DNA of 38,187 bases from Gordonia sp. UBA5067 (lineage in GTDB: Bacteria > Actinomycetota > Actinomycetes > Mycobacteriales > Mycobacteriaceae): contig NZ_DIAX01000030.1 in the NCBI RefSeq assembly GCF_002414845.1, forward strand, positions 26,426 to 64,612. The letters run 5' to 3'. Of this stretch, positions 1-8,541 are shown piece after piece. The translations under genes and the position numbers were made by a program. Position 1 is the stretch's first letter; every line of letters starts with the position of its first letter. The notes beneath the pieces were generated by a model that saw only the letters and a list, made by a program, of their open reading frames with translations, searched no databases and was not told the origin of the DNA.

Positions 1-51
1 CCCACCGGCGTCGGTGACCGTATCAACTCCCCCACCGGCGTCGGTGACCGT
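1..51. repeat. 30-bp tandem repeat in the tetR 3' coding region
   Basis: A 21-bp sequence at 1-21 recurs exactly at 31-51, giving a 30-bp period. Read in the tetR frame this encodes T199-D208 (TVTDAGGGVD) followed by TVTDAGG. Because the period is a multiple of three the frame is kept. More copies may lie to the left of the window. Confidence 0.85.
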
Positions 52-645
52 GGCAATCGCGAACAACGAGTTCACCATCAAATCGAGGACCTGGGCGCGG
101 GCGATCACGGGGCGATCCAGCCAGCACAGGGCGACCTCCTCGACATAGGCGATCCAGCCGCGGACCGACATCTCGACGGCCGGTGTGCTGGTCACGCCGA
201 AGGCGTCGGTACGTGCCAAGATCCGGTCCGCGATTACCGACCGGCTGTCGTCGATGATGCGCCGCATCTCATGCTCACCCGAGACCGAACCGCGCAGAAA
301 TGCGGCGTAAGCGTAGCGGTGCTCGGTGATGAAGTCGATGAACGAGCCGATCGAGGCCCGCAACACCTCGATCGGCTCCCCGAGGGAGTCGTCCGGCGCG
401 GTCGCCGCCAGCAATTCGTCGGCCTGTGCCGACGCGAGCGCCAGATGGAAGTCTTGTTTCGACGAAAAGTAGTGGAAAACCAGCCCCCGGGACACGCCGG
501 CCGCCTGGGCGACCGACTCGATCGACACGCGGTCCAGCGATACCCGCTTGATCAGATCCCGACCGAGCACGATGAACTGTTCCCGCCGGGCCGCCGGACT
601 CATCCGGGTCCGCTGCTTTCGGCCCGCTTCGCTGGGGGGTGTCAT
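1..645 (-). CDS. TetR/AcrR-family transcriptional regulator, 3' end outside the window
   Basis: This is a DNA-binding repressor of the TetR family, read leftward and still open at the window edge (215 codons visible). The N-terminal helix-turn-helix lies around residues 40-63, with the typical V-A-x-x-A-G-V-S-R-G-L-V-F-H-Y-F pattern of TetR recognition helices. The rest is the variable ligand and dimer domain. The ATG at 645 is preceded by TACGGT ending 6 nt upstream, so the mRNA is probably leaderless. The gene is divergent from a Baeyer-Villiger monooxygenase, and two palindromes lie between them, so autorepression and control of the oxidation genes is the natural inference. The last 17 visible residues are a 10-residue unit (TVTDAGGGVD) and most of a second copy. 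The ligand is unknown. Confidence 0.9.
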   Translation of the reverse strand, partial: MTPPSEAGRKQRTRMSPAARREQFIVLGRDLIKRVSLDRVSIESVAQAAGVSRGLVFHYFSSKQDFHLALASAQADELLAATAPDDSLGEPIEVLRASIGSFIDFITEHRYAYAAFLRGSVSGEHEMRRIIDDSRSVIADRILARTDAFGVTSTPAVEMSVRGWIAYVEEVALCWLDRPVIARAQVLDLMVNSLFAIATVTDAGGGVDTVTDAGG

Positions 646-651
646 TGCCTC

Positions 652-679
652 ACCGTAGCACTATTGACCGAGTGTCAAA
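652..679 (-). promoter_or_regulatory. Promoter of the divergent tetR gene
   Basis: On the reverse strand TTTGAC (679-674), a 16-nt spacer and TACGGT (657-652) form a SigA-type promoter. The -10 box ends 6 nt before the ATG at 645, fitting a leaderless transcript. The -35 box lies inside the first palindrome. Confidence 0.5.
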
Positions 680-703
680 TAGCTATTGACTATGCGTCAA
701 TAG
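661..703. promoter_or_regulatory. Two tandem palindromic operators, probable TetR binding sites
   Basis: The second site (683-703) is a perfect palindrome: CTATTGAC, a 5-nt centre, GTCAATAG. The first (661-682) has the same left arm and the right arm GTCAAATAG, with one extra base. They are 22 bp apart start to start, about two helical turns. Site one covers the -35 of tetR and site two the -35 of the monooxygenase, which fits repression of both directions by the neighbouring TetR protein. Binding is inferred. Confidence 0.75.
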
Positions 704-714
704 CGGTCTAGCGT
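686..714 (+). promoter_or_regulatory. Promoter of the monooxygenase-SDR pair
   Basis: TTGACT (686-691), a 17-nt spacer and TAGCGT (709-714) form a good SigA-type promoter. The start codon ATG 722 lies 7 nt after the -10 box, so transcription should begin at or next to that ATG. The -35 sits inside the second operator. Confidence 0.6.
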
Positions 715-721
715 GACCCAT

Positions 722-2272
722 ATGACACCCAGCGGCCTCACTACGACCGACGTGCAGATCGCCATCGTCGGAGCAGGATTCTCCGGCCTCGGCGCCGCCA
801 TCAAGCTCGCCCAGAACGGCTTCACCGACTACGTGGTACTCGACCGCGGCGCCGACTTCGGCGGCACCTGGCGCGATAACACCTACCCCGGCGCCGCATG
901 CGACGTGCCGTCCAACCTGTACTCCTACTCGTTCGCACCGAACCCCGCCTGGTCGCGCACCTACTCCCACCAGGCCGAGATCCACCGCTACATCAACGAG
1001 GTGGCGAACCGGCACGACATCGCCGCACACACCCGGTTCCGCACCGAGGTGCTCGACGCGCGCTGGAACGAGGAGCAGCTGCAGTGGTTGATCGACATCG
1101 AGACCGACGGTGTGCGCACGCAGATCCGTGCCGCCATCCTCATCGGCGGTGTCGGCCCCCTGTGTGAACCAAACCTGCCCGACATCGACGGCATCGAATC
1201 CTTCGGCGGCGCCATCGTCCACTCGGCCCGGTGGGATCACGACTACGACTACGCCGGCAAGCGCATCGCCGTGATCGGTACCGGGGCATCGGCCATCCAG
1301 ATCGTGCCCGAGGTCGCGAAGATCGCCGGCCATCTCGACGTCTACCAGCGCACCGCGCCGTGGATCATCCCCCGCGCCGAGCGGCCGTACACCACCGTCG
1401 AGCACCTGGCCTTCCGCTACCTGCCCGGCTACCAGAAGCTCTCCCGCGGATTGATCTACTCCGCCTCCGAAGCCGTCGCCTTCGGCATGACCTACGCCCC
1501 GGCGGCCCTGAAGCCGGTGGAACTGCTGTGCAAGGCCAACATCGCACGCGGGATCTCCGACGCGGGGTTGCGCCGCGCCGTCACCCCCGAGTACCGCGTC
1601 GGATGCAAGCGCATCCTCAAGTCCAACGAGTGGTACCCGGCGCTCGCCCGCGACAACGTCGAACTCGTCACCAATCCGATCGCGTCGGTCACACCGCACG
1701 GCATCGTCACCGCTGACGGCACCGAGCGCGAGGTCGACGTCATCGTCGTCGCCACCGGCTTCCACGTCACCGACTCACCGGTCTTCGCCCGCATCGTCGG
1801 CGCCGACGGCCGCTCGCTCGCCCAAGTGTGGGCGCAGCGCGGGATGCAGGGTTACAAGGGCTCCTTCGTCCACGGGTTCCCGAACCTGATGCTGTTGATC
1901 GGCCCGTCCACCGGCCTCGGCCACACCTCAATGGTGTACATGATCGAGTCGCAGCTGAACTATCTCGTCAGCTACCTCAAGACGGTTCGCGCGCAGGCCA
2001 TCACCCGCACCGACGTCCGGCCCGACGCGCAGGACGCCTACAACGCATTCATCCAGCAGCGATTACGGCGCAGCGTGTGGCTGGGCGGCGGCTGCGCTTC
2101 CTGGTACAAGGACGCGCACGGGAACGTGACCACGCTATGGCCGGGGTTCACCTTCGACTTTCGCCGGCGCACCCGACACTTCGATAGCGCGGCCTACGAT
2201 GTCAGTCGGGCAATCCCCGGCGCCGCGCCCGCACGCCTGTTGCCGCGCACCGACGCGTCGGCAACCCTCTGA
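722..2272 (+). CDS. FAD-dependent Baeyer-Villiger-type monooxygenase
   Basis: This flavoprotein (516 aa) should use NADPH and O2 to oxidise a ketone to an ester, or to oxygenate a related substrate. The FAD-binding Rossmann motif GAGFSG is at 17-22, followed by GGTW at 47-50 and a YPGAACD segment. The Baeyer-Villiger fingerprint FxGxxxHxxxWD is intact at 161-172, and the NADPH Rossmann motif GTGASA is at 186-191. Length is usual for the family. I chose ATG 722 because a TTGACT-N17-TAGCGT promoter places the transcript start there; the alternative GTG 713 would add three residues but lies inside the -10 box. A short-chain dehydrogenase follows 39 bp downstream, suggesting an alcohol-to-ketone-to-ester route. 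The substrate cannot be read from sequence. Confidence 0.9.
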   Translation: MTPSGLTTTDVQIAIVGAGFSGLGAAIKLAQNGFTDYVVLDRGADFGGTWRDNTYPGAACDVPSNLYSYSFAPNPAWSRTYSHQAEIHRYINEVANRHDIAAHTRFRTEVLDARWNEEQLQWLIDIETDGVRTQIRAAILIGGVGPLCEPNLPDIDGIESFGGAIVHSARWDHDYDYAGKRIAVIGTGASAIQIVPEVAKIAGHLDVYQRTAPWIIPRAERPYTTVEHLAFRYLPGYQKLSRGLIYSASEAVAFGMTYAPAALKPVELLCKANIARGISDAGLRRAVTPEYRVGCKRILKSNEWYPALARDNVELVTNPIASVTPHGIVTADGTEREVDVIVVATGFHVTDSPVFARIVGADGRSLAQVWAQRGMQGYKGSFVHGFPNLMLLIGPSTGLGHTSMVYMIESQLNYLVSYLKTVRAQAITRTDVRPDAQDAYNAFIQQRLRRSVWLGGGCASWYKDAHGNVTTLWPGFTFDFRRRTRHFDSAAYDVSRAIPGAAPARLLPRTDASATL

Positions 2273-2311
2273 CCCCCACGACAAACCGCTACCACCAAAG
2301 GATTGATTTCC

Positions 2312-3139
2312 ATGAAGGACTTTCGCGACAAGGTCGTCGTCGTCACCGGTGCAGCTTCGGGCATGGGCCGCGAGTTGGCCGTCAAGCTCGGCCAGCGGGG
2401 TGCCCACGTCGCTATCAGCGACGTCGACCCCGACGGCCTGGCCGAGACCGAGCGGCTGGTCAAGGCCACCGGCGCACAGGTGCACTCACAACTGCTGAAC
2501 GTCGCCGAGCGCGAGGCGGTGCTCGCCTACGCCGATACCGTCGCGACCCACTTCGCCAAGGTCAACGCCATCTTCAACAACGCCGGTATCGCGCACCACG
2601 GCGAGATCGAACACATGGAGTTCAAAGACATCGACCGGGTGATGGACGTCGACTTCTGGGGCGTCGTCAACGGCACCAAGGCCTTCCTGCCGCACATCAT
2701 CGCCTCCGGCGACGGCCACATCGTGAACACCTCCTCGCTGTTCGGCCTGCTTTCCGAACCGGGCCAGTCCGCCTACAACTCGGCCAAGTTCGCGGTCCGC
2801 GGGTTCACCGAGGCCCTGAACCAGGAGATGATCGTGGCCAAGCACCCGGTCAAGGTCACCTGCGTCCATCCGGGCGGGATAAAGACCGCCATCGCCCGCA
2901 ACGCGACGATGTCCGGGGACGATCAAGGGATCACCGAAGCCTTCGAAAAGTACTTCCTGCGGATGAATCCGGCCAAAGCCGCCGACATCATCTTGTCCGG
3001 TGTCGAAAAGGGCCGGGCCAGGGTCCTCGTGGGCAACGACGCCAAGGTGCTCGACCTCTGGGTCCGGGTGGTCGCGTCCGGCTACCAGGGCATCCTCGCC
3101 CGCGGCACCAGGCTGGCCCTCGCGCGGTTCAACAAGTAG
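2312..3139 (+). CDS. Short-chain dehydrogenase/reductase, probably NAD-dependent
   Basis: This classical SDR (275 aa) interconverts an alcohol and a ketone or aldehyde. The cofactor motif TGAASGMG is at 12-19, NNAG at 89-92, catalytic Ser142, and Tyr155-x3-Lys159. Asp37 at the end of the second beta strand favours NAD(H) over NADP(H). ATG 2312 is preceded by AAAGGA at 2297-2302 with good spacing; an in-frame TTG at 2303 is a weaker option. It shares the strand with the monooxygenase and probably its promoter, so it may supply or remove the ketone substrate. The next gene converges on it 19 bp away without a visible terminator. Confidence 0.9.
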   Translation: MKDFRDKVVVVTGAASGMGRELAVKLGQRGAHVAISDVDPDGLAETERLVKATGAQVHSQLLNVAEREAVLAYADTVATHFAKVNAIFNNAGIAHHGEIEHMEFKDIDRVMDVDFWGVVNGTKAFLPHIIASGDGHIVNTSSLFGLLSEPGQSAYNSAKFAVRGFTEALNQEMIVAKHPVKVTCVHPGGIKTAIARNATMSGDDQGITEAFEKYFLRMNPAKAADIILSGVEKGRARVLVGNDAKVLDLWVRVVASGYQGILARGTRLALARFNK

Positions 3140-3158
3140 GACGGCCGCGCCCGGACCG

Positions 3159-3737
3159 TCAAGCCAGGCCGTGCTGACTGAGCCAGTCGCTCACCAATAC
3201 GGCCTGTGTCTTTCCGGCCTGCCACTGGACGGTCAGCGCCGCGAGATCGGGCAGCGTCAACTCACCGGCCACCTTGTTGAGCGCCTTGATGTCTCGCCGC
3301 CCGAACCGCAGGGCGCGATACACCGGAACCACCTGCTCCCCCGACAATGGATCGCCGACCGCCGCCCCTGCGGGCAGCGACCGGCTCAACAGCGTGTAGG
3401 CGGCGTCGCCGAACTCGGTGGGCTCGCCGCCGGCGGCGGTTTCGGCGGCGAGGCGATCTGCCGGCAGGACGGCGGCGAGGAGGACCGGAACGGTCGACGG
3501 GAAGAGGTCCACGTCGTCCGCGCTCATCGCGTCGAGCTGTGCGCGCTCGCCGGCTATCCGGATGGGCTCCGTCACCGCCATGCCCTGGGCGCGCAACGCG
3601 CCGCGGTAGAGGGCCGCCGCCATCTGCATCTGCGGATCGACCGACGCACCCACCCGGATGGGCTCGAGATGGGACTGTGGCGCACAGCCGCACAGCACCG
3701 CACCGAGCACCCCGATCACCAACAGCAATCGCACCAT
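3159..3737 (-). CDS. Solitary lipoprotein with a short OpuAC-like substrate-binding domain
   Basis: This is a predicted exported lipoprotein of 192 aa. A hydrophobic signal peptide ends in the lipobox L-C-G-C with the modified cysteine at position 18. The mature part starts with an IRVGASVDPQMQMAAALYRGAL stretch (given here with its key residues only as I-R-V-G followed by a helix), which resembles periplasmic glycine-betaine/choline binding proteins. It is clearly shorter than usual OpuAC proteins (about 270 aa or more), so only part of the two-lobe fold may be present. No ABC permease or ATPase of that family is adjacent. ATG 3737 is chosen because TACCGT ends 6 nt upstream; GTG 3743 is possible. 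The gene is divergent from corA. The family assignment is tentative. Confidence 0.7.
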   Translation of the reverse strand: MVRLLLVIGVLGAVLCGCAPQSHLEPIRVGASVDPQMQMAAALYRGALRAQGMAVTEPIRIAGERAQLDAMSADDVDLFPSTVPVLLAAVLPADRLAAETAAGGEPTEFGDAAYTLLSRSLPAGAAVGDPLSGEQVVPVYRALRFGRRDIKALNKVAGELTLPDLAALTVQWQAGKTQAVLVSDWLSQHGLA

Positions 3738-3743
3738 GCCCAC

Positions 3744-3764
3744 ACGGTAGCAATGGCCTAGTAT
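3744..3764. promoter_or_regulatory. Divergent -10 boxes for the lipoprotein gene and corA
   Basis: TACCGT on the reverse strand (3749-3744) ends 6 nt before ATG 3737, and TAGTAT on the forward strand (3759-3764) ends 8 nt before GTG 3773. Only 9 bp separate the two boxes, so each promoter's -35 region would fall on the other gene's start and both polymerases could not bind together. Confidence 0.55.
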
Positions 3765-3772
3765 CTGCAGGC

Positions 3773-4771
3773 GTGTCCGTTGATCCGGTAGTTGATTGCG
3801 CCGTCTACGTCAACGGGGTTCGTGACCCCACCCCCCGCACCTACGCCGAGGCCCTGGGCCACGTCCGGTCGACCGGGAAAGGATTCGTGTGGCTCGGCCT
3901 GCACTCCCCCGACGATGCCCAGATGGCGGCGGTCGCCACGGTTTTCGATCTGCACGAACTCGCCGTCGAGGATGCCGTCGTCGCCCACCAGCGGCCGAAA
4001 GTGGAGGCGTACGGCGACACGCTGTTCGTGGTGCTGCGCACCCTCGCCTACGTCGACCACGCCTCGATGGCCGAGACCGCCGAGGTCGTCTCCACGGGCG
4101 AGATCATGATCTTCCTCGGTGCCGACTACGTCATCACCGTTCGCCACGGCGAGCAGACCGAGTTGGCGACCATGCGCCACCGGATGGAGGAAGTCCCATC
4201 GGCGCTGGCCGTGGGGCCATCGGTCGTGCTGCACGCGGTCGCCGACCGGGTTGTCGACGCCTACCTTGCGGTCGTCGACGAGATGGATACCGATCTCGCC
4301 GAGATCGAGACAACGGTCTTCACCGGCCCGACCGTCGACATCGACCCCGTCTACCTGCTCAAACGGGAGGTGATCGAGTTCCGCCGCGCATCGACACCGC
4401 TGGCGGCCGCACTGGCTCGGCTGACGGCCCCAAATCCGTGGCTGCCCGATGAGGTCCGGACCTACCTGCGCGACGTGTCCGACCACCTGACGACGGTCAA
4501 CGACCGCGTCATGGACTACGACAATCTGTTGTCCTCGATGCTCGACGCGGCCACCGCAAAGGTCGGCATCCAGCAGAACACCGACATGCGCATGATCACC
4601 GCGTGGGCGGCGATGGCCGTGGCGCCCACGATGATCGCCGGCATCTACGGGATGAACTTCGAGAACATGCCCGAATTACATTGGCGCTACGGCTATTTCG
4701 TTGTGCTCGGCCTGATGGCGACCATCTGCTTCACGTTGTGGCGAACGTTCCGCAAGCACGGGTGGCTCTAG
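3773..4771 (+). CDS. corA: CorA-family magnesium/cobalt transporter
   Basis: This inner-membrane divalent cation channel (332 aa) forms a pentamer with a large cytoplasmic funnel. The signature Gly-Met-Asn motif is at 293-295, just after the first transmembrane helix. The second helix and a short basic tail ending RKHGWL follow. The N-terminal 250 residues are the acidic, helical cytoplasmic domain. GTG 3773 is chosen because TAGTAT lies 8 nt upstream and the N-terminus then matches the family length; the frame is open far upstream, but that part is antisense to the lipoprotein gene. Its position beside the sugC end of the trehalose importer matches the order I recall for M. tuberculosis. Its stop overlaps the next start by one base. 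Confidence 0.93.
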   Translation: MSVDPVVDCAVYVNGVRDPTPRTYAEALGHVRSTGKGFVWLGLHSPDDAQMAAVATVFDLHELAVEDAVVAHQRPKVEAYGDTLFVVLRTLAYVDHASMAETAEVVSTGEIMIFLGADYVITVRHGEQTELATMRHRMEEVPSALAVGPSVVLHAVADRVVDAYLAVVDEMDTDLAEIETTVFTGPTVDIDPVYLLKREVIEFRRASTPLAAALARLTAPNPWLPDEVRTYLRDVSDHLTTVNDRVMDYDNLLSSMLDAATAKVGIQQNTDMRMITAWAAMAVAPTMIAGIYGMNFENMPELHWRYGYFVVLGLMATICFTLWRTFRKHGWL

Positions 4772-5127
4772 TGAGCACCGCACCGCCAACCGGTCGGCAC
4801 CGACTGTTCTCCTACGGCACGCTGCAACTCCCCGACGTACAGCGCGCGACCTTCGGCCGACTCCTGCCCGGCGAGCCCGACGCCATCGTCGGCTATCGCA
4901 GCGAGGTGCTGACGATCACCGATCCGATGGTCATCGAGCGCAGCGGCAGCGACCGGCACCCCGTCTTGGTACTCGGCTCACCCGCCGACACCGTCGCCGG
5001 GACGACCTTCCTCATCGACGACGACGAACTGGCGGCGGCCGACGAGTACGAGGTCGACGACTACACGCGCATCGCGGTGCCCCTGCGATCGGGTGGGCGC
5101 GGCTGGGTCTACGTCCTGGCGACCTAG
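4771..5127 (+). CDS. Gamma-glutamylcyclotransferase-like (AIG2/GGCT) protein
   Basis: This small cytoplasmic protein (118 aa) has the GGCT fold, whose members release 5-oxoproline from gamma-glutamyl amines or peptides. The substrate-binding loop YGTL is at 15-18. The acidic cluster around Asp91-Glu92-Tyr93-Glu94 carries the candidate catalytic glutamate in the position usual for the family. GTG 4771 overlaps the corA stop (TAGTG), so translation is probably coupled. The gene ends 5 bp from the convergent SUFU gene. The true substrate is unknown; many bacterial members are not proven cyclotransferases. Confidence 0.82.
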   Translation: MSTAPPTGRHRLFSYGTLQLPDVQRATFGRLLPGEPDAIVGYRSEVLTITDPMVIERSGSDRHPVLVLGSPADTVAGTTFLIDDDELAAADEYEVDDYTRIAVPLRSGGRGWVYVLAT

Positions 5128-5132
5128 CGCGT

Positions 5133-5731
5133 CTACCCGTCGGGGCCGAACGTCGCGGGCACCCGTCGTGGATCGCCCGGATCGATTGCCGCCTCGGCCC
5201 AGGCGTCGCGCAAGGCGCCGGCGCCTCGGAGCCGCACCCACGCCGCCTCATTCGCGGTGACGGGCACCGCGCGCAAGAACCGCACACCCTCGGCCGGCTC
5301 AGGCAGAATCACCGATGGCAGCACATCGCGCGTCAACAGCACCGCGGTGAAAGCCGCCCCATCCCACAGCGGCGCACCAAGATCAATGAGCGCATCCTCG
5401 GTCAGTACCAGACCCTCGACCATCGGGGTGGCGGCAAGCATGGCCAGCGACCGATGCAGGTTCGGCAACTGCAGGTCCGGCCCACCGGCGGTCAACCGTA
5501 TGCTCAACTCGGCGCGCGGACCGCGAATCGGATCCGGATTCACATCGGCCGGATCGGCCATCGGGTGCCGCGACGCACCAATTGTGACGAACACCAGCCC
5601 ATCCCCGGCGAGAAACCGCAGCACCTCGATCGGCTCGGCTCCCAGGAAGGTCACCGACGCGCGCTGCGGGACGCCGCCAATCGCCTCCCGCAAGTGCGCG
5701 GCGAGGCGATCGACCGACCAGCCCGTCGCGG

Positions 5732-5735
<4 letters not shown>
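5133..5735 (-). CDS. Suppressor-of-fused (SUFU)-domain protein
   Basis: This is a cytoplasmic protein of about 200 aa with no signal peptide or membrane segment. The pattern of a hydrophobic strand followed by FVTIGASRHPM, an R-A-E-L-S-I segment, then LPNLHRSLA and an E-N/E-A-A-W-V-like C-terminal region resembles bacterial SUFU-domain proteins; this match is from memory of the family. Its molecular role in bacteria is not established. The GTG start at 5735 overlaps the stop of sugC by 4 nt (GTGA), making it the fifth cistron of the lpqY-sugABC operon and translationally coupled to the ATPase. That placement hints at a role linked to trehalose import, but this is inference. Confidence 0.7.
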
Positions 5736-6850
<1,115 letters not shown>

Positions 6851-6854
6851 GTGG

Positions 6855-7670
6855 CTACCCCTTCACCGCGCCGGAGGTCAGACCGGCGACGATTCGACGT
6901 TGGAAGATGAGGACGAAGACGATGATCGGGATGGTGATGACCACCGCTGCCGCGGCGATCTGCCCGGTCGGCTCGGTGAACTCGGAGACCCCGCTGAAGT
7001 TGGTGATCGCCACCGGCGCGGTAATCGCCCGGTCGCTCGACGTAAGCGAAAGGGCCAGCAGCAACTCGTTCCACGAGAAGATGAACACCAGAATCGCGGC
7101 GGTCACGACACCCGGCGCCGCCAGCGGCACGATGACCCGGCGGAACGCCTGAGCGCCGGTGGCCCCGTCGAGCTTGGCGGCCTTCTCCAAATCCCACGGG
7201 ATCTCCCGGAAGAAGGCCGACAGCGTGTATACGGCCAGCGGCAGGGCGAACGTGATGTACGGCAGGATGAGGCCGGGCCAGGTGTCGAACAATCCGAGAC
7301 GCCGCTCGATGTTGAACAGCGGTGTTACCAGCGATATCTGCGGGAACATCGCGATGAGCAGGGTGGCGCCGACAAGCAGCTTCTTGCCGCGGAAGTCCAG
7401 CCGGGCGATGGCGTAGGCGGCCATCGTCCCAATGACGACGGCGATCACCGTCGTGATGAGTCCGACACCGATCGAGTTGACCAAGGCGCTGGTGAATCCG
7501 CGGTAGGCGAAGGCGTCGCGATAGTTGGCCAGGGTCGGGTCGGCCGGGATGAGCCTGCCGTCGGTGGGGTTGGACTTGAACGACAGGCTCAAGATCCACA
7601 ATAGCGGGATCAGCGCGTACAAGATCACCACCAGGTTGATGGCCGACCACATCAGTTTGCGTTTGCCCAT
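6855..7670 (-). CDS. sugB: Trehalose ABC importer permease SugB
   Basis: This is an integral membrane permease (271 aa) of the MalG type, with about six transmembrane helices. The first starts near residue 9 after a basic MGKRK. The conserved EAA loop that docks on the ATPase is visible as E-K-A-A-K-L-D-G-A followed by [12 protein letters not shown] around residues 175-200. It pairs with SugA to form the channel. The gene sits 4 bp from both sugA and sugC, so the operon is compact and co-translated. No unusual residues were noticed. Confidence 0.92.
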   Translation of the reverse strand: MGKRKLMWSAINLVVILYALIPLLWILSLSFKSNPTDGRLIPADPTLANYRDAFAYRGFTSALVNSIGVGLITTVIAVVIGTMAAYAIARLDFRGKKLLVGATLLIAMFPQISLVTPLFNIERRLGLFDTWPGLILPYITFALPLAVYTLSAFFREIPWDLEKAAKLDGATGAQAFRRVIVPLAAPGVVTAAILVFIFSWNELLLALSLTSSDRAITAPVAITNFSGVSEFTEPTGQIAAAAVVITIPIIVFVLIFQRRIVAGLTSGAVKG

Positions 7671-7674
7671 GCCC

Positions 7675-8541
7675 TCACCGCCCCTCGTCCGTGGCGCCGG
7701 GAGCCGACGCCCCGAAGCCTTTGACGAACAGTGCCGCGATCAATGCGACGCAGAGGAAGACCAGGACACTGATCGCCGAACCCGTACCGAGGTTGAACGC
7801 CTTGAACAAGTTGTCGTACCCCAGGATTGACACCGAACCGGTGCCGCTGGCGCCCTTGGTCAGGACATAGATGTTGTCGAAGATGCGGAATGCGTCGAGG
7901 GTGCGGAACAGCAGCGCCACCAGAATCGCCGGCTTCATCAGCGGGATCGTAATCCGCCGCAGTCGCGTCCATGCGCCGGCGCCATCGACCTGGGCGGCCC
8001 GCAGCAGGTCGTCGGGGACTAACGCGAGGCCGGCGAGCAGCAACAGCGCCATGAACGGCGTCGTCTTCCACACCTCGGCGAGAATGATGATGCCCAGCGC
8101 CGGAATCTGCTGCGTCAACGGCGCCGAGCCCGCGGGCAACAGGTTTGCCAGGTATCCGGTGCCCGGTGTCCACGCGTAGTACCAGGACATGGCGGCGACG
8201 ACCGTGACCACGCCGTACGGCAGCAGTACCATTGTGCGCACCGTCCCGCGACCGACGATGGTTCGGTGCATGACCAGCGCGATCGCCATGCCCAGCACCA
8301 ACTCGATAACCACCGAGATAATGGTGATCACCAGCGTGACCCCCAGTGCGTTCCACCAATAGCCGTCGGTGAGAACGGTGAGGTAGTTGCCCAGTCCGAC
8401 GAACTCAGCGCGGTCCGGCTCCGTCAACGACACCTTGTTCAGGGACAACCAGACGGCATAGCCGATGGGGTACGCCGTGACCACCGCCATCAGCAGGGCC
8501 GCCGGCGTGATCAAGAGGTACGCCAGCCGTCGATCGGTCAT
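7675..8541 (-). CDS. sugA: Trehalose ABC importer permease SugA
   Basis: This is the MalF-type permease subunit (288 aa), with a short N-terminus (MTDRR) and about six transmembrane helices. The EAA loop appears as [11 protein letters not shown] followed by [11 protein letters not shown] near 185-210. The ATG at 8541 overlaps the lpqY stop in an ATGA arrangement, so its translation is coupled to the binding protein. Together with SugB and SugC it should import trehalose delivered by LpqY. Confidence 0.92.
   Translation of the reverse strand: MTDRRLAYLLITPAALLMAVVTAYPIGYAVWLSLNKVSLTEPDRAEFVGLGNYLTVLTDGYWWNALGVTLVITIISVVIELVLGMAIALVMHRTIVGRGTVRTMVLLPYGVVTVVAAMSWYYAWTPGTGYLANLLPAGSAPLTQQIPALGIIILAEVWKTTPFMALLLLAGLALVPDDLLRAAQVDGAGAWTRLRRITIPLMKPAILVALLFRTLDAFRIFDNIYVLTKGASGTGSVSILGYDNLFKAFNLGTGSAISVLVFLCVALIAALFVKGFGASAPGATDEGR

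Noticed and set aside
683..1765. A 360-codon open frame antisense to the monooxygenase
   Set aside because: It mirrors the monooxygenase codons, has Asp/Gly/Val-rich low-complexity sequence, no recognisable domain and no start signal. Long antisense frames are common in GC-rich genes.
3347..3772. N-terminal extension of corA by 142 codons
   Set aside because: The extension is Arg/Pro-rich, lies antisense to the lipoprotein gene and is not part of the CorA family; GTG 3773 has a -10 box and the right length.
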